Assembly (NCBI RefSeq): GCF_000004075.3
Contig: NC_026659.2
Location: 30,336,272 to 30,400,271, forward strand
Direction of reading: 5' to 3'
Source of the DNA: Cucumis sativus
Lineage: Eukaryota; Streptophyta; Magnoliopsida; Cucurbitales; Cucurbitaceae
DNA: 64,000 nucleotides
Under the pieces are notes generated by a model that was given only the letters and a program-made list of their open reading frames with translations, was not told the DNA's origin and ran no database searches. Made by a program: the position numbers and the translations under genes. Below, one piece after another: positions 51,862 through 64,000 of this stretch (positions are counted from its first letter, which is position 1; each line of letters opens with the position of its first letter).

Positions 51862-54800
51862 TCACTTATCTGGAATTAAGAACAGAAGTTTTTTCAATTG
51901 TTGATTGATCAGATAAATGAAAAGAGTTTTTTTAAGTGGGGTTGGACTTAGAATCTCCCCCTTATTTTTACCTTTCTCAAACCTGGATTTTCGAGCCACT
52001 CGTCGGATATGACTTTCATTTCTTTGAAGGAGTTCGTCTATTCTATGGGGTTGTGTTAACAGCGGTCCTGAGAATTCAATGTGTGATTCTGTATCATCGT
52101 TTTCCTGTTCATTTATGGGAGAACAATATCAATTGGACTAGTCTAGAAAAGAAGTTATTGTTGTGTAAGTGAGTGGAGGGATGCTTACGAGGTTTGCTGC
52201 GGTGTTGGATGGTGGTTTTGGATATAGTTCATTGGACATATCCAAGAATGGGTATGCTTCGGATGCATCAAAAGACTCGGGGAAATTGTGTTTTCTTCTA
52301 TGGTTCTTTCGTAATTCGTATTCCTGCGTGCCTGAACTGACTGGAATGTGTGTGTGTCCATTCTGTTTTTTTGTTAATTCAAAGGTGTAATTTGCAAAGG
52401 ATGGATCCAGAGAACTTATTTGGCTCTTAAGACCATCTGATACTGTAGATGTAGCTTCCTCTTTTCGCTTCTTTACCCAAGCAAAGCCACTAGATGCTGA
52501 GACTGGTATTGGGGCTGTGAATGCGCTATCTCCTCGCTGATTTGGTGCTGTTGCAGCCTGGGATTCTGATGTTGTATCAAATAGTTGCTTCTGAGGATCT
52601 CTTTGGAAAACGTCACCTTGTTCTTTGCAAAGATTGGCAGTACTGCTGCCATTCCGTCGAGAAGGTTGAATGTTTTCTTCTGCTTCCTGTGGAGGGAAGA
52701 TTTCCATAAAAGTTGGTAATAGTTTTTGAAAGGAGAGTAATGTGGTAAGGAAGAATGGGTTAAGAAGGAGAAACCTCTTTGATTGGCACTTTATGACTGT
52801 TCAATTCTTGGAAATTCCTTCTAACTCTTCTAGGCCTTTGTGTGACCCCTGACTCTTTTACTCTTGCATTAGCCCTCTTCCTGCAGGTATTCGATAGGTA
52901 TAGTTCTTCAGAATATATCGAAGAAACTGGATTTTGCAGCCAAGTTGGAGAAAAAGAGAGTGAAAGTTTCACCTTCGCGCATCTTCACGATTTTTGGCAT
53001 CCATTTCTTTATTTGGTGGATACTTGGGCAAGGTAGATGGATCACAAGCATATGGCTTCGTTTTGAAATACTGGAAAGGAAGGCAAATCATTAACCCAAA
53101 AACATTTGAGACTTTGAGTTATAGTTGTCAGGATAGCAATCATGTTTGAGAGTAAGTCGAAATGTTCTCAATCAAAAGTGATTTACTTATAATTTCCATT
53201 CTTCTAAAATAAGTTTTGTTAAAAATTTGGGGAGACTCAAACTAAGCTAGATGGTTTGTTCCACTTTTTAAAGTAGACATGAGTTTATTCAACTGTATCC
53301 GACCCATAAGCTACGCGGACATGCCTGACGGATTACAATGTTATTTTTTTCAAATGCTAAATTATCATGATTGTTATAAACAGTGACAGAACACTTTGGT
53401 ATTTGTGAAGTTGAATATGAAGGGGCAAGAGCTACCTCAGACATGAGAGCAGATGAGGCTGTTCCACGCTTGTAAGGTTCTATGGCAAGAAAAGATTCTA
53501 ATAGGCTCAATGCGGTTGGTGCAAATTCTTTACACTTTTCACTAAGAGAACTTTCATATGCATGTTGGGGTTTGAACATAGCTGCATGAGGAAGCTTTGT
53601 TTTTTTCCAGAACTCTTCAGGTGGGGAGCCGCAAAGTTTGAATATTTTGTGCAATTGTTCAACCTGTTTCGTTTTTTTCCATTCGTGTCAGATCAAACAC
53701 TAAGCAACAATCAATAAGACAAAGGCTTCTATTGGAAACCCCCATCAATATTACCTCGGTTCTTCCTTTAAGAAGTGGTTTCCCCAGGTGCAATTCTGCA
53801 AATACACATCCTATACTCCAGAGGTCCACTGTTAATCCGTAATCTGTTGAACCCATCAGAAGCTCAGGTGGGCGGTACCATAATGTCACCACTCGACTTG
53901 TTAGCGCTTGCTTGTTTCTCGAGTTTATGACATTTGCTAATCCAAAATCTGCTAACTTCAGAACTCCTTCATTGTTTACCAAAATATTGGATGCCTTAAT
54001 GTCTCTATGCATTATACCCCGAAGGTGGCAATGCTCAATTGCAGATAGCAGCTGTCTCATATAACACTTTATCTGAAAAAGAGAACACAATAGTTTCTTA
54101 CATATATAAAAACCACAGACCCAATGGAAGAGGAAATGAGATTGTTTTTTTATTAACACTTTGCCAACGCTATTGATTGTGCACGTTAAATCAGTGGATG
54201 AAATACCAACCTGTGCCTCACTGAACTTGATATTAGGAGAAGACACTAGCCCTGCAAGATCGTGATCCATGTATTCAAATACAAGGTAAATGCTGCTAGA
54301 CATTTTTGAAGTAATTATTCCTTCTAACTGCATGATGTTTGGATGTTCAAGCCGGCGCAAAATCATAATTTCCCTTGCCATAAATCTAATGCTCTCCGGT
54401 TGAAAATTGTCAAAACGAACCTTCTTCAAGGCAACCATCTTTCCTGACTCAACTTCTCGAGCACGAAACACACTGCTGTATGTTCCTTGGCCAATCTAAT
54501 TCAAAAACAAAATTGTTTGATCTTTCTGAGTAATGTGTACATAGATGCACATCAAACATTCAAGAGGATGATGCATTACACAGGCCATTGCCAATAACAA
54601 GATTTATAGACCTTCAGAACATACAAAGAACAGAACTTGATCTAATGCTCCAAGAGACATGTTTGGGGTTCGATTAATTCAAATATTGGGGCAGAAAACT
54701 TGAACATATTCATCTAAGATAGCATTTGCTAAATGCTGTCTTCACCGAATGTGTTGTTCTAAGTTCTTGTAACTCAAAGCCATATATGAATGTCATAAAG

Positions 54801-55489
54801 ACCATTTTAACAACTGCACAGAAAGACTCTTAACGCAATGTGGTTGGTTAATCACTCTGTTTTTCATATGAACCTGCGTTAGATTATTAGAATCAATCTC
54901 TTGGGAGTAGGCCCTTCTTTGTAGTTTTTTAAGGTAATGTTCTATTTATTCTAGAAGGAATGAGATGGTTCATTAATGATATATCTTAATGATAGATCGG
55001 ATTGAACTTTAATTGAATCAAAGCTCTGATTGTATTTCTTTTTTTCGTCAGGACAAACGAAGAAATCACGAGTGTCATAATTCGTACCTTCTCCAACTTC
55101 TCGAAGGAATCAGCTCGAAGAGGAACCCATCCATGTACGGCCTCACCGGCAGCACTACTAAGCCAAGAGGGCCAGCCGGCGGCAACCTGCTCAGCTTCAA
55201 CGTAGCGTTGCGAAAACCCTAATCTGAAAGAACCCCCCTTCCCTCCTTTAGATTTCTTAATATCTCGACTTCGATCCTCCGATATGTCCTCCCCTTTCTT
55301 CTCATAATCAAGCGTCGTCACCGAATGAGCTTTGGATGAAGGCGGCAGGGTCACAACAGAACCATTCTCGGCGGCAACGGTGGCGGTTGTAGTGGTGGTC
55401 GGTTTATTGGGCTTTGTCCGATGATGATGATGGTTATAAACGGGTGATGCCGCCGCCTTTGCTACGTTCTTGGAGCTAATGCAACCCAT
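51862..55489 (-). CDS. CDK-like Ser/Thr kinase with MGC N terminus (At1g54610/IBS1-type)
   Basis: Eight exons (55489-55088, 54495-54211, 54072-53755, 53663-53436, 53070-52973, 52880-52775, 52686-52189, 52104-51862) join in frame to 725 aa. MGCISSK predicts myristoylation and palmitoylation. The kinase domain spans about 129-420: loop IGQGTYSSVFRA (135-146), VALKK with Lys158, the CDK-type helix PESIRFMAREI in place of PSTAIRE, HRDIKASNIL with Asp253, DFGLAN with Asp271 and the T-loop VVTLWYRPPELL. The conserved KTKPYACDPSTLPKYPPNKE and RKRANARVKESG follow. A last exon reading SHIEFSGPLLTQPHRIDELL and QRNESHIRR is easily missed, because exon 7 reads on 17 codons into the intron to a stop at 52138. 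The EFSGPLL...DELL..HE block closes proteins of this branch. The final 25 codons are less certain, since a GTAAAAA donor lies after RFEKG. Related kinases are linked to defence priming; substrates are unknown. Confidence 0.9.
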
Positions 55490-57370
55490 GAACCACCAAA
55501 GTCCGACAGCATCGATCGGAGAAACGACACAAGGGCGATCAAGATCAACCCTGATCAATGGGCTGCTCAGCACAAAGGGGAAGAGAGGGAGATCGAACCC
55601 CCCCTACATCCAACGGCAACTCAACAGGGTTTGCTGGATTATTTGAGGATGGAAAAAAAGAAGGGAAAATGGATTGAACCCATCGGAAATAAGAGCCATT
55701 TTTGGGTTAACTTGTTGGTTGGCAACACAATGACCTCGTGTTCTTCATACTGCGAGATCTGCAGTATGAAGAATTGGCCAAATAGTTTCTTTCTTTTGTG
55801 AGAAACGGTCCGAAAGCAGAGGAACGAAAAGAAAGAGAAACATTGTGGGTCCTAACTGCCTTCTTCTTCCTTTTCTCTGCTTTTTTTGTAATCTATACCG
55901 TTTTTAATTTCATCTTTTCTTTTTCTTTCTTTCTATTTTATCTTTGCTTTCCCTTCATTTCACTGATTCCGCCATTAGAGCACTGTACCAGAACCTTTGA
56001 GTGTCAGTTCCTTCGGGAAATTTTGTAGCAATAACAACCCTCAAAAGTTTATATCTTTCACAATTAGCACTTTGGAAATCCTTTGAAATTGTTCTGATCT
56101 TTTCTGGTTTAGATTTTAATGAAGGATTAGTTTTTCTCAGTGTTATTATTCATGGTTTTGGGTTCTCACAAACGATCAAAAGTTTTCGTACCATCTTTTT
56201 TACTTTGGAAAATTTGTTGGGTAATTTTTTCGATCTTTTCTGGTTGAGATTTAAATATAAAAAAAATTCTCCATTTCATCTCGCATTCAAACTATCAATA
56301 TTTTTACGCTTTCTCGGTGAAATCTTATTGGGATAAGAACTCCACCAAGAAAACCAATCGATATCAGATGAAAATCTTAGTTCTTTTTTTTATTGAATTC
56401 TTGAGAGTTGGTCTACAAATAATCAAGAATAAGTATTTCAATGATTTTTTATTAAAAAAAAGACACTATTTTAAAGTCACTTCTACAATTTTCTTAACTC
56501 CAATCAATCAAAAGTTTAGTCTTTCACTAATTTCCCATGTGGGGTTTTGTATTTGGAACAGAAAAAGAAAAGAGCATGATATCCAAAGACAAAACTCTTC
56601 TTTCGGCTCATCATTTCTCTCTTCTTTTTCCTTTCTCTCTTTGCTTTTTTCCTCATTAGTTTCACTCATTCCTCTCTTTTCATTCTTCACTTAATCATTA
56701 CAATCATCCCTTATTCCTACATTTTACTTTCTTTCAACTATCTTTCTCATTGCTTTCACAACCATTGCTTACATTTTTGTTGAATATGAATATGCTTTAG
56801 GTTAAAAACCATGAGAGCATTCTGGAAAGTATTATAGTTGATTGTTTGGAAGGTAGATTGTTTTAGTATTCCACTGTTTTTATTTTGATAAGAAAAAATA
56901 AATAGTAAAAATTATAGTAAAGGAAGGTTTTGAAACGTGTTGATGATAGCTAATTGAAATTTTTTTAAATCTTTACTATAGTGATGTATGGCTGTTATAG
57001 TCTTAAGATAGTTTGTATATGTATACATGTTTATTATATATTCACTCCAAATTCTATTTTTAAAAGAAAGAAATTGAAATTGTTGCAAGCAATGAGTTGT
57101 GTGTGTTAGTGAGTGGTTGTGATATCAAGTCATGTTGGAGATCAATCTCAATCATTCAATGGACCAAACTAAACATACTAAGGATTGCTAACACTACACA
57201 TCCATGCATAAAATCTCTTAAATGTATTCTTGTCCCCCTTATCTCATACTTAAAGTTGAATTTATTACGACTTTAATCATTCAATCTTTATGTTTTTGTC
57301 TAATGAGTCCACTTCGATGAATAAATATAAATAATTATTTCATGTTTGAAACTTCTATTTCTGTGTCTAG

Positions 57371-57504
57371 TAAGTCTGAATTTTAGAACTATTCAGTAAA
57401 TCTTTCGTTTTTGATTCTATGTTTAACAAACGGAAAATAAGTCTGAATTTTAGAACTATTCAGTAAATCTTTCGTTTTTGATTCTATGTTTAACAAACGG
57501 AAAA
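57371..57504. repeat. Perfect 67-bp tandem duplication
   Basis: Two adjacent copies, 57371-57437 and 57438-57504, are identical over all 67 positions as read. Identity in otherwise unconstrained AT-rich DNA implies a recent event or an assembly artefact. Confidence 0.95.
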
Positions 57505-58430
57505 TAACTCGCTCATTTATTGCATCGAAATTAAAATTTGTGTATTAAAATATTAACTTTCAATTACATGTATAAGCCAAAAATATGTTAAAAACTAAAA
57601 TAGTCTAAAAATTTATTAGACATTTTTTAAGTTTTAGAACGGATGAAATATCGACAAAGTTCAAATTTTATTATCCTTTCAAAACTTATTAAGCTTTTAA
57701 AAAGACTACGAGTTCATCTATTAATGATTTCATTTCGGTTTTTGAAAATCAAGTTTCTAGCTCTACTTTCCCTTATCGATGCATATATTTTGCATTTTAC
57801 TTTCTAACAATATTGTAAAAAAGCTAGCGTGGTTTGAAATCTAGAAAAAAGAAATAGTTTTTTAAAACTATTTTTTTTTCAACTTATAACTCGAATGTTT
57901 ACAAGTAAAGTGAATGATGGTAAGGAAATCAGAAAGAAAACAATTATAAACTTAAAAAACAAGTAACTAAAAAAAGATGGTTACTAAACCTAATCTAAAC
58001 TCGTAATTTAAGCTAGCTTGAACTATGTATCGAATAGGCAATGCTTTTATACATAGGACGTTCACTTTTAGAAGGAGGTATACATTATCATGTCAAATAC
58101 TTCATCATCAAAGTCTCTTCAATCTAATACTAATTATTTGTTTTAGTACAATAATTGACTACATAGTGGTGGATCAAACATTCAACCTTTTTGTAGAAAT
58201 ATTTTGTCGATTACCGTTGAGATAAAATACTTTTTTTTTTCTTTTACGAAATAAGATATCACATTGATTCTTGAGTTGAAGGGGTCTTAATGTTTGGTGA
58301 AAGAGATCAATCTATCTATAGTAATACAACCATACTACTTCTTAAGAAGACATTTTGTAACATAAACATTTGGCAAATGACATGCATAATTTACAAACAA
58401 ATCATAATTATCTTTAAGAATAAGATCCAT

Positions 58431-58461
58431 TCTTTCTTTCTTTTTCTTTCTTTTTCTTTCT
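58431..58461. repeat. CTTT-type microsatellite
   Basis: Imperfect run of CTTT and CTTTTT units, seen directly. Confidence 0.85.
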
Positions 58462-58589
58462 AGAAAAAAAATTCTAAAAGTATCCTTTGGGTGAGACTAT
58501 AAAGATTTAATTTTGATAGAAACAATCAATATAGGTAAAAAGAATGAAGTTGAAACATTTAAAATAATAAGATCAATTTGGAGGAAAAA

Positions 58590-59170
58590 CAAACGTCTAA
58601 TTTGGTAACTGTTTTATTTTTTTGTTTTCTTTTTCTTTTCCTATACTATACTTATTTCGTTTAAATTTCTTACGATCATCATCTTATTTAAGTATAAGAT
58701 ATATATTCTTAGTCAAATTAAAAAAAATAAAAGTTAGCTTTCAAAATTTTTATAACATTATTAAAAAAGTTAGTTGCAAATATAACAATTATATTTTTTT
58801 TTTGGATATATAGCAAAATCCGTAAAAGTCTATTAATGATATAAATCTATAGTTGATAAAACTGATAGACCATAAGAGTTTATCAGTGATAGAAGTCTAT
58901 CATCGATAGATTTTACTATATTTGCAAGTTTTTAAAAATGTTATACTTAATTATTATACCTAAAATTGTCACCAATTGTAATTACTCTTTGTGAAAGGTA
59001 GATGAAAAAACCAACAAACAAACTCGTTTTTCTTTCTTTGAAATCAGTTAAGAATTCGACTATTCTTCTTTAAAAAATACAAAGTAATATAAAAATGGAA
59101 AAAAAAAAAAAGTCTTTAACTTACAAACATAGAAAATAAAAACCAAAAACCAAAATGATTACAAAACAAA
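58590..59170. repeat. Inverted-end element hosting a nested foldback MITE
   Basis: The left end TTTGGTAACTGTTTTATTTT and the right end AAAACCAAAATGATTAC are rough inverted copies, of the type that recurs near 57970-57985, 63400-63445 and 27376-27396 (GATTACCAAACGGAGC). The foldback copy B lies between them, suggesting insertion of one into the other. Boundaries are approximate. Confidence 0.35.
58750..58988. mobile_element. Foldback MITE-like element, copy B
   Basis: It shares with copy A the arms (TTGCAAATATAAC on the left, ACTATATTTGCAAG on the right), the centre of TCTATCA/TGATAGA units and the outer end ACCAATTGTAATTACTC. Its left arm is shortened relative to copy A. Confidence 0.6.
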
Positions 59171-60526
59171 GTATTCTAATTGATTTATTAAACAAAGTCT
59201 ACAAAATAGAGATTAAAGTAAATATTTAGGTTACTAGTAGGGATCTTAGATCACTTAATATTGATAAAAATTCGAAGACCAAGAAAGAAGCAGACAAATA
59301 TTCAAAAAATAAAAGCAGAGAAGATGGCAAACTCTCCTTTGTTGTTTTTATTAGTATTATTGTTTGAAATAATGTGCTTATTGTAAGTAATCCACCAACC
59401 TATCTAACTATACTTTGTTGGTTTGGAGTGGAAAATTGTTAGACCCCTTTGATGGAAGGTTGTTTTCTTTACAAGCAAACTTCCAAATTTTGATAAGACA
59501 CCAAGATAGTGGGTCCTTAATTCATTACTTACAAACTAATGAGCTTTACAAATCAATAGCTAATTTGTTCCTAATGTATAGTTAGTTATAATTAAATTAG
59601 AAACCCGATCTATAACACGGGGCATTACAGACTTGCCTCCTTTAAAGACTTTCGTCCCGACTAAAAACTAGGTAACGTTAAGATTTGCAGGGTGTAAGGT
59701 GGATTGATGAAAAATATCCAAAGTAGAACAGACAAGGCAACCATTCTCAAGCAAATCAGGTACTCTTTCTGATGTAAAGATTGGAAAAGGAAATAATAAC
59801 AGAAAAATGTGATGATGAAACATAAAGTAAGAAGCAAAATGTAACAATGGCCCACTTTAAATCCAACTTTTTTTTCATTGTCTTTTCACAAACAAATGCA
59901 GAGATGTATATAGCATAGCATCTTCCCAATGGAACTGTGTCAACTACCCATCTTGATCAATGATAATAATAAAAAAAAAAACAATATAAAGATTGTCAAC
60001 TTTATACACACAACTACAATTTGTACAGTTCATATTTTGGTATAAACTGAATGAACAACTACAAAATAATGAGATTATACAGTACATAACAATGTCTAGT
60101 TTGAATTTTTTTGAAAGTCACACTACACAACAGGTTTCTAAGATTATAGGGAAGGTTACCCCACTTCCTCTACTTTGTAGAATGCAGTTTATATTATACT
60201 CTTCACCTCAGCTGCAATGGTGAAATGGGCTCAGGAAGCAGAGATATAAACAAGTAATAACATTATTTGTGATCACATAATATCAGTATGACTGACCTCC
60301 TTGTATCTCCCTTAGCATCAGCATGATTGAAAATAGTTTTGGGATGTAAATTGTAGAAGGCATAAGGCAAATGGAGCTCTTTTGACTCAAAACACAAACA
60401 TAGACTATAAGATTTGAATTCTATGTGACTGGCAGGTTTTTTTTTTTTTCCTTTTCTGTAACCGGTTAGTCATTTGAAATGAAACTACTGACCTTCTGGT
60501 TGCACGAAAGATATTGTTGTAGTACT

Positions 60527-62861
60527 TTACACAGTGATTTGTTCTTCTTTAAGCTGCAAAACGGCAGGTCTCTGGTCATTAGTTCCAAATTCCATCTCTT
60601 TAAGTAATGGATGTTTCTGAGCTACAACTTTGAGTGGTTTGATATGGTGGACAGTGTTGTTGACAGTGTGGTGGCTGCTGTTTCTGGCTGCAGGAACATC
60701 ATGGTTATGTTTCCCTTCGTACGTAGTTACAACAGCTTTCGAGTCTGTTGAAGACCTCTCAACATGCTTTCGGACATTGCACCCAGCACTAGTGCATTTG
60801 TAGTAGCTCCTGTTGATAGGAATGTGTCAGAAGAAGTGAGCATCCTAGTTGCCATAAGCTTTGGATTATGTGTACAATGATTTAACACAGATGACTTCAC
60901 CTCATAAATCTTTAGGCTGATTTAACACTTATAGAAAAAAGAAGAGAATGTAAAAGAAGAATTGTTTTAGAGAACATGAGATGGTCAAAACTCCAAACCA
61001 AATGTCGATCCTAAATTCTAACTATCATAGCAACAAAATCACACAGTGGGAGATGAAATCGACTTGGATGTATTCTGTAGCCATACTGAAACGTCACCAC
61101 CATTTCCCAATATTTTACAATCAAAAGGAGGCCATAATCTCAAAACCCAACATTGTAAAACCCAAATTCAAAACTAAAATGCACTATTCAAAGAATAATA
61201 AAGTTCTGTTGTCTCCATATTTTTCTAGAATGAATCTAAGTATTCATTCTCCTATTGAATGAAATAAAATATTTGCCTAATTGACAGAACAAAAAGTAAA
61301 CAAGCTGGAGTACAGGAGAGTCAGCTGACAAAGATAGCTCAAAATAATAATAAAGCTGGAGTATAGGAGAGTTCAATATTCTTGAAAAGGACAACCTTTT
61401 CTTTTTTAATCAGGGAAAGAAAAATAATAATAAAAGATAAAAAAAATAAAAAAAGAAGGAAGTCAAACTTTGAGGGAAAGAATCAAGTAATTACAAGTTA
61501 CAGCAAAGACATCTTCCATTTGTCAATAAACATTATCTATGACCTAAAGGAATCTGAGCCATGGGCGTGTAAAATACAAACTCAATGCATGTTCATGAAT
61601 GCAACCAATGGTAGCCCAACCAGTTATTCAGGTCAACTGCAGGCCATTCCAGTAGCTTAAAATTTGACACCAGGTCTAACTTCTATCTTCGTTATAGTAA
61701 TCATAATTCATCAAATTGAAAAAAAAGAAGTCATAGAAAAATGATGACCCGAGGATCACTTTTTACCTTTAAAAATATCAAGATCACAGATTTTAAAATC
61801 TTAAAAGCTCAGACAGAAAAAGGATAGCATGCTTATCATAGGGAATGATAACGATTCCAGGGTAATGATATGGCAAGGCGTAAGCTTATGCCTAGAATAA
61901 AAAAGAAGTTAAAGTAACTACCTAGGGTTAGGATTTCCTTTAACCACTTTCTGCCCATACTTGCGCCACCTATAACCGTCATCTAACAGGTCAACCTCAC
62001 TTCTTGTTTGGACAATGATTTTTGGTTCTGTGAGTGTTTTATGTGACAAGGCAACTCCAGATGTCCCTGCGTCAATGTTCCTGCACTCATGAAGCAAAGC
62101 CACAAAGGTTCAGTTTTTTCCTTTTTATTCTTTTTCCCTACAACCAAAGCAAGACAACATATTAAAATTAAAAAATTCCACACATACTGCCGCTTTGGAT
62201 TTGGCTCATCTTCATCTCTGTCATCCGTTATCTCTGTATCAGCTCGTCCTTCACTGTCACTAGACCCTAATTGCACATTTTCACTTGACTTGTTCAAAAT
62301 TCCAGCTTGGTTTTGCAAGCCACATTCAGGCTTAATCAATGAATTTGTACATCCAGCCGGCTCAATATTATCTCTTGCACGTTTGTTGGCTGGAGGAGGT
62401 TCATGGTTGTGCTGGCCTTTGTAAATAATTTCAGTAATTTGACCATCAGGTGAGCGCTCAATCTTCTTTTTTACGGGACAATTCAAATGAGTGCATTTGT
62501 AATAGCTTCGTGGAAATTCACTGCCCTTAACCAACTTCTGCCCATATTTACGCCAGTTATAGCCATCATCTGCAGGTTTATCAGAGCCATGGGGGGGAGG
62601 AGGAGGTTGATATTTTCTATCAGAATGAGAAACTTCTGTCGATTCTGCAATCAGACTTTTTGTGTCTGATGTGGAGGGTATTATGGCCAGTTGAGATGCA
62701 TCATCGAGAGAAAATGATGGATCACGCACTAGCGGTTCTGTAGGAGCTGGTACTGAAGAATGTTGGTATTCAGCTTGCTGCATATGCATATGGGAATTTG
62801 CCAATGCTGCTTGAGCAGTAACTTGAGCCAATGCCTGCTGATGCGACATTCCAAATGGACT
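60527..62861 (-). CDS. Group I WRKY transcription factor (two WRKY domains), 5' end outside window
   Basis: Four exons are built: 62861-62188, 62080-61922 and 60809-60527, with the upstream first exon or exons missing, so three are visible here. The first visible exon opens after TTCTGTAG with [19 protein letters not shown], which in WRKY3/4-type proteins is internal; the ATG at 62849 is therefore not the start. The N-terminal domain reads [15 protein letters not shown] with the zinc ligands CTHLNC and HNH. The C-terminal domain reads [20 protein letters not shown] with CTSAGC and HNH, split by the intron after NPR that is standard for group I. A Pro-run (QPPPPPHG) precedes domain one and an acidic linker ([13 protein letters not shown]) lies between them. 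The protein ends LKEEQITV. The C-terminal domain binds W-boxes (TTGACY). Which family number it equals cannot be settled from this part. Confidence 0.93.
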
Positions 62862-64000
62862 CTACAGAAATCAACAAATCAATAGGAGGCATACAAGTCA
62901 CTACCCATGTTGAAATTTCAACAAAGTTTCAGGATGCAAATATGATTATCGTTTGTATGACACATTATACAAGATACTACTATAACTAGAAGGTTAAATC
63001 ATGGATTTGATTGCAAGACTTTCAAAGTTGTGGCTACTGATCCATATATATTGAAAAGTTTCAAAAAAATTAAACAATCTAAAGAAATTCTAAATTTTCA
63101 ATTATGTATCTAATAGGTCCTCTCCTTGCAATTAACCAAACCTAACCAAAATCAGCTTGCTATATATATACATATGATGATGGTTTCAATTTCATTTTCC
63201 CTTTAAATTTATGCTTGTTTTCATTTTTCTTAAAAACACATTGAATTTCATATTAAAAAGAATCTTAGCATCAAAAGTAAAACAAAATTTAAAAAACTAT
63301 ATTTTGAAGTTTTCAAAAATTGTCTTAGATTTTGAATATGTTTTTAAGGTAGAAAACAAAACAAAGAAAGACACGAGTGGAAGAAGTGTTTATAAATTTG
63401 ATTTTTAAAAACAGAAAACCAAAAACAAAATAGCTATCAAATGGGGCTTAAATAATATACAATCAATGTGTCATATTGATAGTCATAAACCACCAAAGTT
63501 AATGCATCATTCTATTAGACACATAATTGGAAGTATTGGTCGCTATTAGAAACTCATTGAAGTTGAGCGACTAGATAAACATAACTTTGAAGGTTTAAAG
63601 ACCTATTAGAGATTTTTAAGAAGAACAAATATTAAATAGACACAAACCTCGAAAGTTGTATCAGGAGATTGTTAAATCAACATTGTGAAGGTAAATATAT
63701 GAAAGTTCAAATTTTGTCTTAGTTTCTTATCGTTTGTCTGTTCAAATTCCCAAAATCCCCAAAGTTATGATACGTTCATTTCAAATATTCAAATGTTATC
63801 CAAACATGTTCAACATCAAAAAGTTTTGCCGCAAATTTCGGCAATTTCATTTCTACGAAAAGAGAACCAAAAAATCTCACCGTAAAAAATGAAAAAAAAA
63901 ACAATTTCAACAAACAATCTAAAACTCAAAAACCATTCTCAACAAGAAGAATTGGATAAACCCCTTTCAGAAAAAGAACTTAATTTCGAAAACAGAACAC
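62862..64000 (-). other. First-intron or upstream region of the WRKY gene
   Basis: The 1.1 kb to the right edge contains no recognisable N-terminal WRKY exon (no SPxSLLxSP-type block on the minus strand), so it is probably intron. 63200-63445 resembles one of the AAAACCAAAAAC / ATCAAATGGGGC repeat ends seen elsewhere. The frame at 63211-63408 lies in that repeat and is not a gene. Confidence 0.5.

Larger units (their letters stand above)
55490..60526. other. Intergenic region between the kinase and WRKY genes
   Basis: The first 300 bp is the kinase leader and promoter. 55790-56700 is T/C-rich with spurious Phe/Ser-rich frames. The rest is AT-rich with a 67-bp tandem duplication (57371-57504), a CTTT run (58431-58461) and a nested repeat cluster (58590-59170). 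No gene is seen. The last 300 bp is the 3' side of the minus-strand WRKY gene. Confidence 0.6.

Noticed and set aside
59590-59700. GGGGCATTACAGACTTGCCTCC-type string as the end of an LTR element
   Set aside because: Suggestive wording only; no partner repeat, primer site or domain nearby, so no element is claimed.
62849-62849. ATG at 62849 as the WRKY start codon
   Set aside because: The frame stays open upstream to an acceptor and SPFG before it is conserved in WRKY3/4-type proteins, so the start lies in a missing exon.
1-64000. CRISPR arrays, operons and common plant microRNA precursors
   Set aside because: No spaced direct repeats of array type; I looked for mature sequences of the conserved miR156-miR399 families and saw none.

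Overview
The window is eudicot nuclear DNA. It is strongly AT-rich, the genes are split by GT-AG introns, and all recognisable genes are plant families. The mix of gene content and short dispersed elements looks to me like a cucurbit (Cucumis-type) chromosome; that species call is inference. There are no bacterial or organellar features and no CRISPR array.

Ten protein genes can be built with splice sites that keep frame throughout. From left to right they are: a PHO1-type phosphate exporter with SPX and EXS domains (minus, 13 exons, 784 aa); a p24-delta/emp24 cargo receptor (plus, 4 exons, 214 aa); a pectin methylesterase of the PME31 type without a signal peptide (plus, 6 exons, 318 aa); a DUF1997 protein (plus, 5 exons, 251 aa); a VTI1-type Qb-SNARE (minus, 5 exons, 221 aa); an AP2/ERF factor of the ERN1/RAP2.11 type (plus, one exon, 395 aa); a TMEM230-like small membrane protein (minus, 2 coding exons, 116 aa); an EDR2-C/DUF1336 protein with an acylation-type N terminus (plus, 9 exons, 561 aa); a CDK-like kinase with an MGC N terminus (minus, 8 exons, 725 aa); and a group I WRKY factor with two WRKY domains whose first exon lies past the right edge (minus).

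The genes are neighbours, not an operon-like unit. Two encode early secretory or endosomal traffic components (p24 and VTI1). Two carry N-terminal lipidation signals (the DUF1336 protein and the kinase). Two are transcription factors (ERF and WRKY). The left third and 44-56 kb are gene-dense. The ERF is flanked by 5.8 kb and 2 kb of AT-rich DNA, and roughly 35.4-44.2 kb is a gene-poor stretch.

The most unusual content is outside the coding exons. A foldback MITE-like family built around near-palindromic TCTATCA/TGATAGA units occurs three times. The introns of the PHO1 homologue hold a Tourist-like MITE, two SINE-like tRNA-derived fragments, a perfect 8-bp minisatellite and two copies of another recurring motif element. 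There is a cryptic GATC/CGA-rich block at 18 kb, a perfect 67-bp tandem duplication at 57.4 kb, a possible 39-codon gene at 25.5 kb with promoter-like motifs, and an unexplained GC-richer block with a telo-box at 51.1 kb. I found no clear new multi-gene system.
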